Shown: piece after piece, positions 60,398 to 64,000 of the stretch
Layout: each line of letters opens with the position of its first letter
Numbering within the stretch: the stretch's first letter is position 1
Assembly: GCA_964551015.1 (NCBI GenBank)
Contig: CAZKBP010000007.1
Location: 186,001 to 250,000, forward strand
Direction: 5' to 3'
DNA length: 64,000 nt
Origin: CAZKBP01 sp964551015
GTDB lineage: Bacteria > Bacteroidota > Bacteroidia > Cytophagales > Microscillaceae
Position numbers and translations under genes: made by a program
Notes under the pieces: generated by a model
Told to the model about the DNA's origin: nothing
Database searches by the model: none
What the model saw: the letters and a program-made list of their open reading frames with translations, nothing else

Positions 60398-62899
60398 TCA
60401 ATTATCAGAAAAATAACCCCGCAGAAATTCTCTGATTTTTTTCATATTAAATGTCTTGGCAATTTTTTCTAGATGTTGGTGAAAATGAGGGGCTTTTCCT
60501 TCCTTTTTCATCTCCTCTAGTACTTGGCTAATGCCCTGAATATCTCCAATTTCGGCCATTTTGTAAATTTCTTGGGCGAGTTCTAAGTTGGGCGTTTCTT
60601 GAGATTGATCTTCTGAGCCTCTCGTAAGTGGGGAGTTCTGCGAAGGTATTTCCTGATAAATCCATTTTAACTGAAGATATTTTTCTAATTTTTCTAGCAA
60701 AATGGGAGCTTTAAAGGGTTTGGGCAAAAAATCATCGCATCCGGCAGCTTTGCTTTGTTTTTGATCTTCTTCGAACACACTGGCCGAAATAGCAATGATT
60801 ACGATGTCTCGGGTGGCTGGGTCTTTTTTGAGGTACTGGCAGGTAGCAAATCCATCCAGGATGGGCATGACCAAGTCCATCAAAATCAAGTCTGGCTTAG
60901 AGGTCTGAACACTCTCTAAGGCTTCTTGTCCATTTTTGGCCACGCGCATCTCAAAACCGAGTGGCTCGAGCATGTTGGTCAGTACGATGCGATTCTCGAG
61001 TTTATCATCTACGACCAGAATTTTTCTCGATGGGGGTTGATGCCCCGTGATTAAGTATTCTGGCTCCATCATTTCGTGCTGGAAGTCGTACACTTTCTTC
61101 AAAGGAATGGTGATGCTGAATTCGCTTCCCTGCCCGGGCTGGCTCTGTACCTCTATGCTCCCTTGTAATAACTGCACCAGCTTTTGGGTGATAGAAAGCC
61201 CCAGCCCCGTGCCTTCGGTACTTCGGTTGGTATGCGCAACTTGGTGGAATGGCCTGAAAATTTGCTCGAGTTGGCTTTGGGGTATGCCGATCCCGGTATC
61301 TTTGATGGTGAGCAAGAGGAGTTTTTGCTGCGTTGTTTCCTGATAATCTACGTGGAGTTCTACTGCACCCTGATCGGTAAATTTGACCGCATTGCCCAGC
61401 AGGTTGATCAAAATTTGGCGTAACATCCGCTGGTCAGTTTCTACGTGAAGGGGGAGCGAGTCGGTCGTTTGGCAGCGAAAGCTCAGTCCCTTTTCCTCTG
61501 TTCTCACCTTGGTGATGGCCGTGATATTTTTGATCAGATCGGGCAGATTAAACTGACTTGGTTTGACTTCCAGCTTTCTGGCTTCTATTTTGGAAAGGTC
61601 TAATACATCATTAATCAGAGCCAGAAGATGCTCGGCACTGTGGTGGATAATTTCTATACCTTCTTGTTGCTTGGCGGTGAGGCTACGATCCAGTTTAAAG
61701 ATTTGTGTATAACCCAAGATTCCATTGAGCGGGGTGCGTAGTTCGTGGCTCATATTAGCCAAAAATTCACTCTTGGCTCGATTGGCGGTTTCGGCTTGCT
61801 CTTTGGCTTGCTCGAGTGCCTCCATATTCGTGCGGATTTCCTGATTTTGCCCCTCGATGATTTCCTTTTGATCTTGGAGTTGGCGATAAATGCGGGCGTT
61901 TTCCAAGGCTCTGGTGATATAGATGGCCAAGTTTTTCAGGGTATTGAAGTGAAAATCTTGGTAGGCATCTTTGCGATAACTATGTACGGCCAGCACCCCA
62001 TACGCTTTTTTTTGGGAAAAGAGGGGGATATAGATCACCGAATTAGGTACGATGGTAAAGTGAGGAGGAGGATCGGTAGCAATATAGGCAGTGTACTGAT
62101 TAGGATAATCATTCATCCAGACCTCTTTTTGATGTTTGAAGCAGTACACTCCGAAGAGATGATCTTGGTTCAGATCGTATTTGAAGGGGGATAAGTCTTT
62201 TCCGTCCTGCTTTACGCCCACAAATTCCAGTAGCTTGGTTTTTTCGTCATAGATGCCTACCAAGAAGACATCTACATCCATAAGTTGATTAATATCTTCA
62301 TAAAGTGTATTGACGACTTTTTGTAAAGAGAGGCTGGAGACTATATTTTGGCCGATGTCGCTCAGGAGCTTGATATTTTGGTTGGAGCGTTCGAGTTCTT
62401 TGGTGCGCTCGCTTACTTTTTTCTCGAGTTCTAGTTTGCCTTTTTGAAGTTCTTCAATGAGTTGATTCAACTGTTGATTTTGCTCACCAATGGTCTGCTT
62501 TTGTTCGTAGCTACGCAATGCCTCCTGAACGGTGAGTTCGAGATCTGTTTCGTGCCAAGGCTTCGAGATGTAGCGATAGAGATTGGCCTGATTGACAGCA
62601 TTACCAATGGCGTCGGCATCAGCTCTGCCCGTTAAAAGAACCTTCAAGGTTTGGGGAGAAATTTTGTGTGCTTGAACCAAGAGCAGATCGCCTTTCTTCC
62701 CTGGCATGATATAATCAGCCATCAATAATGGAATAGGAATCTGAGCTTGAACCAGTTCTTCCAAGAGTTCCAGTGCCTCATCTGCACTAGAGACCATTTC
62801 TAACTGATATTGATCTCCCACCATTCGGCGTAATTGATCCTTTAAGCTGACTAAAACGACGCGCTCATCATCTACACAGATGATTACAGGTTTGGGCAT
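60398..62899 (-). CDS. Hybrid histidine kinase: REC-GAF-HisKA-HATPase-REC
   Basis: An 833-residue cytoplasmic protein with no membrane segment. REC with Asp62 (LLMADYIMPG) at 1-125; a coiled coil at 130-170; a GAF domain at about 190-345; a HisKA with SHELRTPLNG (His385); HATPase motifs NAVKFT (about 503-508), DTGIGIP (534-540) and GTGLGLS (563-569); a second REC with Asp675 (LILMDLVMPI) and a small helical tail (about 770-833). The N-terminal REC makes it a target of another kinase. Divergent phosphate flow into the NtrC-type protein downstream is likely but not shown. Confidence 0.93.
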   Translation of the reverse strand: MPKPVIICVDDERVVLVSLKDQLRRMVGDQYQLEMVSSADEALELLEELVQAQIPIPLLMADYIMPGKKGDLLLVQAHKISPQTLKVLLTGRADADAIGNAVNQANLYRYISKPWHETDLELTVQEALRSYEQKQTIGEQNQQLNQLIEELQKGKLELEKKVSERTKELERSNQNIKLLSDIGQNIVSSLSLQKVVNTLYEDINQLMDVDVFLVGIYDEKTKLLEFVGVKQDGKDLSPFKYDLNQDHLFGVYCFKHQKEVWMNDYPNQYTAYIATDPPPHFTIVPNSVIYIPLFSQKKAYGVLAVHSYRKDAYQDFHFNTLKNLAIYITRALENARIYRQLQDQKEIIEGQNQEIRTNMEALEQAKEQAETANRAKSEFLANMSHELRTPLNGILGYTQIFKLDRSLTAKQQEGIEIIHHSAEHLLALINDVLDLSKIEARKLEVKPSQFNLPDLIKNITAITKVRTEEKGLSFRCQTTDSLPLHVETDQRMLRQILINLLGNAVKFTDQGAVELHVDYQETTQQKLLLLTIKDTGIGIPQSQLEQIFRPFHQVAHTNRSTEGTGLGLSITQKLVQLLQGSIEVQSQPGQGSEFSITIPLKKVYDFQHEMMEPEYLITGHQPPSRKILVVDDKLENRIVLTNMLEPLGFEMRVAKNGQEALESVQTSKPDLILMDLVMPILDGFATCQYLKKDPATRDIVIIAISASVFEEDQKQSKAAGCDDFLPKPFKAPILLEKLEKYLQLKWIYQEIPSQNSPLTRGSEDQSQETPNLELAQEIYKMAEIGDIQGISQVLEEMKKEGKAPHFHQHLEKIAKTFNMKKIREFLRGYFSDN

Positions 62900-62987
62900 A
62901 ATGACAAATTTTACGTATGCTTAAATATAATCAATTTTGAGCAGGAGTGGAAAGTAGGCTGGGGAGATAGAAGGATTATCTTTGGCA

Positions 62988-63662
62988 TTAACCCAACAAA
63001 TCTGGCCTTCTTTCTTGGGTTCTTTTCAAGGCTTCATCCTCTCGCCAACGCTCAATGGCCGTGTGATCGCCAGATAATAAAATTTCAGGTACTTGCATTC
63101 CTTGGTAGTCCGCCGGACGTGTATACACGGGAGGAGCCAATAAGTTATCTTGAAAAGAATCGGTCAGCGCAGAAGTTTCATCCGAAAGTACGCCCGGTAC
63201 GAGACGAATGACAGAATCTGCCAAGACTGCCGCGGCTAGCTCCCCTCCTGACAGTACATAATCGCCAATGCTGATTTCTTGGGTTACAAAATGCGTACGT
63301 ACTCTTTCGTCTACTCCTTTGTAATGCCCACAGAGGATGATCAAATTTTCTTGTAAAGAAAGCTGATTGGCTACTCGCTGGTGGTAGGTAGCTCCGTCGG
63401 GGCTAGTGTAGATGACTTCATCATAATGGCGTTGGCTTTGTAAATGCTCAATACAACGGGCAATGGGTTCTATCATCAGTACCATGCCTGCTCCCCCACC
63501 AAAAGCATAATCATCTACTTGGCGATGCTTATCGGTGCTATAATCTCGCAAATCGTGTACTTCCAGGCGAACAATTCCCTTATCTTGTGCCCGTTTGAGG
63601 ATAGAATGAGCAAAAAAACTTTCCAGCAAAGCTGGCACACAGGTGATGATATCAATCCGCAT
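62988..63662 (-). CDS. trmD: tRNA (guanine-N1)-methyltransferase
   Basis: A 224-residue enzyme that methylates G37 of tRNAs with SAM. The knot-fold SPOUT motifs are present: MRIDIITCVPALLESFFAHS, DYAFGGGAGMVLMIEPI, NLIILCGHYKGVDER and EISIGDYVLSGGELAAAVL. Length matches the family. Ribosomal protein L19, often adjacent, is not next to it here. Confidence 0.95.
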   Translation of the reverse strand: MRIDIITCVPALLESFFAHSILKRAQDKGIVRLEVHDLRDYSTDKHRQVDDYAFGGGAGMVLMIEPIARCIEHLQSQRHYDEVIYTSPDGATYHQRVANQLSLQENLIILCGHYKGVDERVRTHFVTQEISIGDYVLSGGELAAAVLADSVIRLVPGVLSDETSALTDSFQDNLLAPPVYTRPADYQGMQVPEILLSGDHTAIERWREDEALKRTQERRPDLLG

Positions 63663-63776
63663 CTGTAACTTGATTTAGGCTTCCAACATTTGAATCATTC
63701 CTCTAAGTTACAAAAAAGATCGTAGGGAGTTGCGCTGAGGAGGCTGCTTTTAATTTTTAGAAATTGCCTTGGTAGA

Positions 63777-64000
63777 TCAATCGCTCACTAATTGAATTTC
63801 TAATGTTTTTTGCTTGGCTTTAAACTCGAAGGCGCACTTTCGGAAAGAAGGTCGGCGTGCCATTTTCATATTAGAGGTGCCCAAAGGCTCCTGAGGAGCC
63901 CCTACAAAATTAGCATCTAAGAAATCATTTTGATTTTTGTCCTGAAAGACCGCCACCGCGTAGGAACCAAAAGGCACACTTTTGAAGGTATAACTCGCCT
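63777..64000 (-). CDS. DUF2141 family protein, 5' end beyond window (partial)
   Basis: The C-terminal 74 residues of a minus-strand gene whose start lies beyond the right edge. The frame FGSYAVAVFQDKNQNDFLDA, then FVGAPQEPLGTSN, matches the DUF2141 family (PaGxYAIavfhDxNxNgxLDxNxxGiPxE). These are secreted beta proteins with unknown function. Stop at 63777. Confidence 0.88.
   Translation of the reverse strand, partial: ASYTFKSVPFGSYAVAVFQDKNQNDFLDANFVGAPQEPLGTSNMKMARRPSFRKCAFEFKAKQKTLEIQLVSD

Overview
The window comes from the chromosome of a member of the Bacteroidota, probably Cytophagales-like. Evidence is the Bacteroidota-typical families (a giant NtrY-like kinase, DUF2911, DUF481, the DUF5117-type metalloprotease, type II glutamine synthetase, TLP1 thiolase-like protein), several TAnnTTTG-type -7 promoter boxes, the lack of Shine-Dalgarno sequences and the many secreted proteins with an Ala-Gln signal-peptide end. 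No rRNA, tRNA, insertion sequence, prophage or CRISPR array was seen.

Layout. 1-16 kb is housekeeping: a truncated surface protein, a large sensor kinase, acylphosphatase, a RimB-like/RimK pair, an ABC-2 permease, IspF, an M16 peptidase, an alpha-beta fused 2-oxoacid dehydrogenase E1 and two basic secreted proteins. 16.0-32.8 kb is an accessory island with a complete gas vesicle gene set: gvpA, a gvpC-like gene, two gvpN, gvpJ, a second GvpA-family gene of the M/S type, gvpG, gvpK and three gvpF/L. Inside it lies a light-sensing block: heme oxygenase, an output-less bacteriophytochrome, two STAS-like proteins and a ferredoxin-dependent bilin reductase. A SpoIIE-type PP2C phosphatase, a SiaB-type kinase and a 770-residue protein with about 17 coiled-coil repeats complete the island. 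32.9-43.3 kb is mixed metabolism and membrane proteins (thiolase-like protein, 4-hydroxyphenylpyruvate dioxygenase, K+ channel). 43.8-48.3 kb is a nitrogen block (GSII, glutaminase with ankyrin repeats, Amt transporter). 48.5-64 kb holds a metalloprotease, a gene remnant, a strange C/G-rich repeat region, rhodanese, PurM, a Cache domain fused to a pentameric ligand-gated channel, an NtrC-type sigma-54 activator with a hybrid kinase, TrmD and a partial DUF2141 gene.

How the genes may work together. The gas vesicle island looks like a light-informed buoyancy system. Heme oxygenase makes biliverdin, the bilin reductase may reduce it, the phytochrome senses red/far-red light, and the STAS-like, PP2C and SiaB-like proteins could relay the signal by partner switching. 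Sequences matching the -24/-12 (sigma-54) consensus precede the first gvpN gene, the repeat-protein/phytochrome operon and the SiaB-like gene, with a weaker match before gvpA. A perfect hairpin terminator after gvpA resembles the arrangement used elsewhere to make far more GvpA than downstream accessory proteins. The gene identities are well supported by sequence; the functional link between light and buoyancy is inference from gene neighbourhood.
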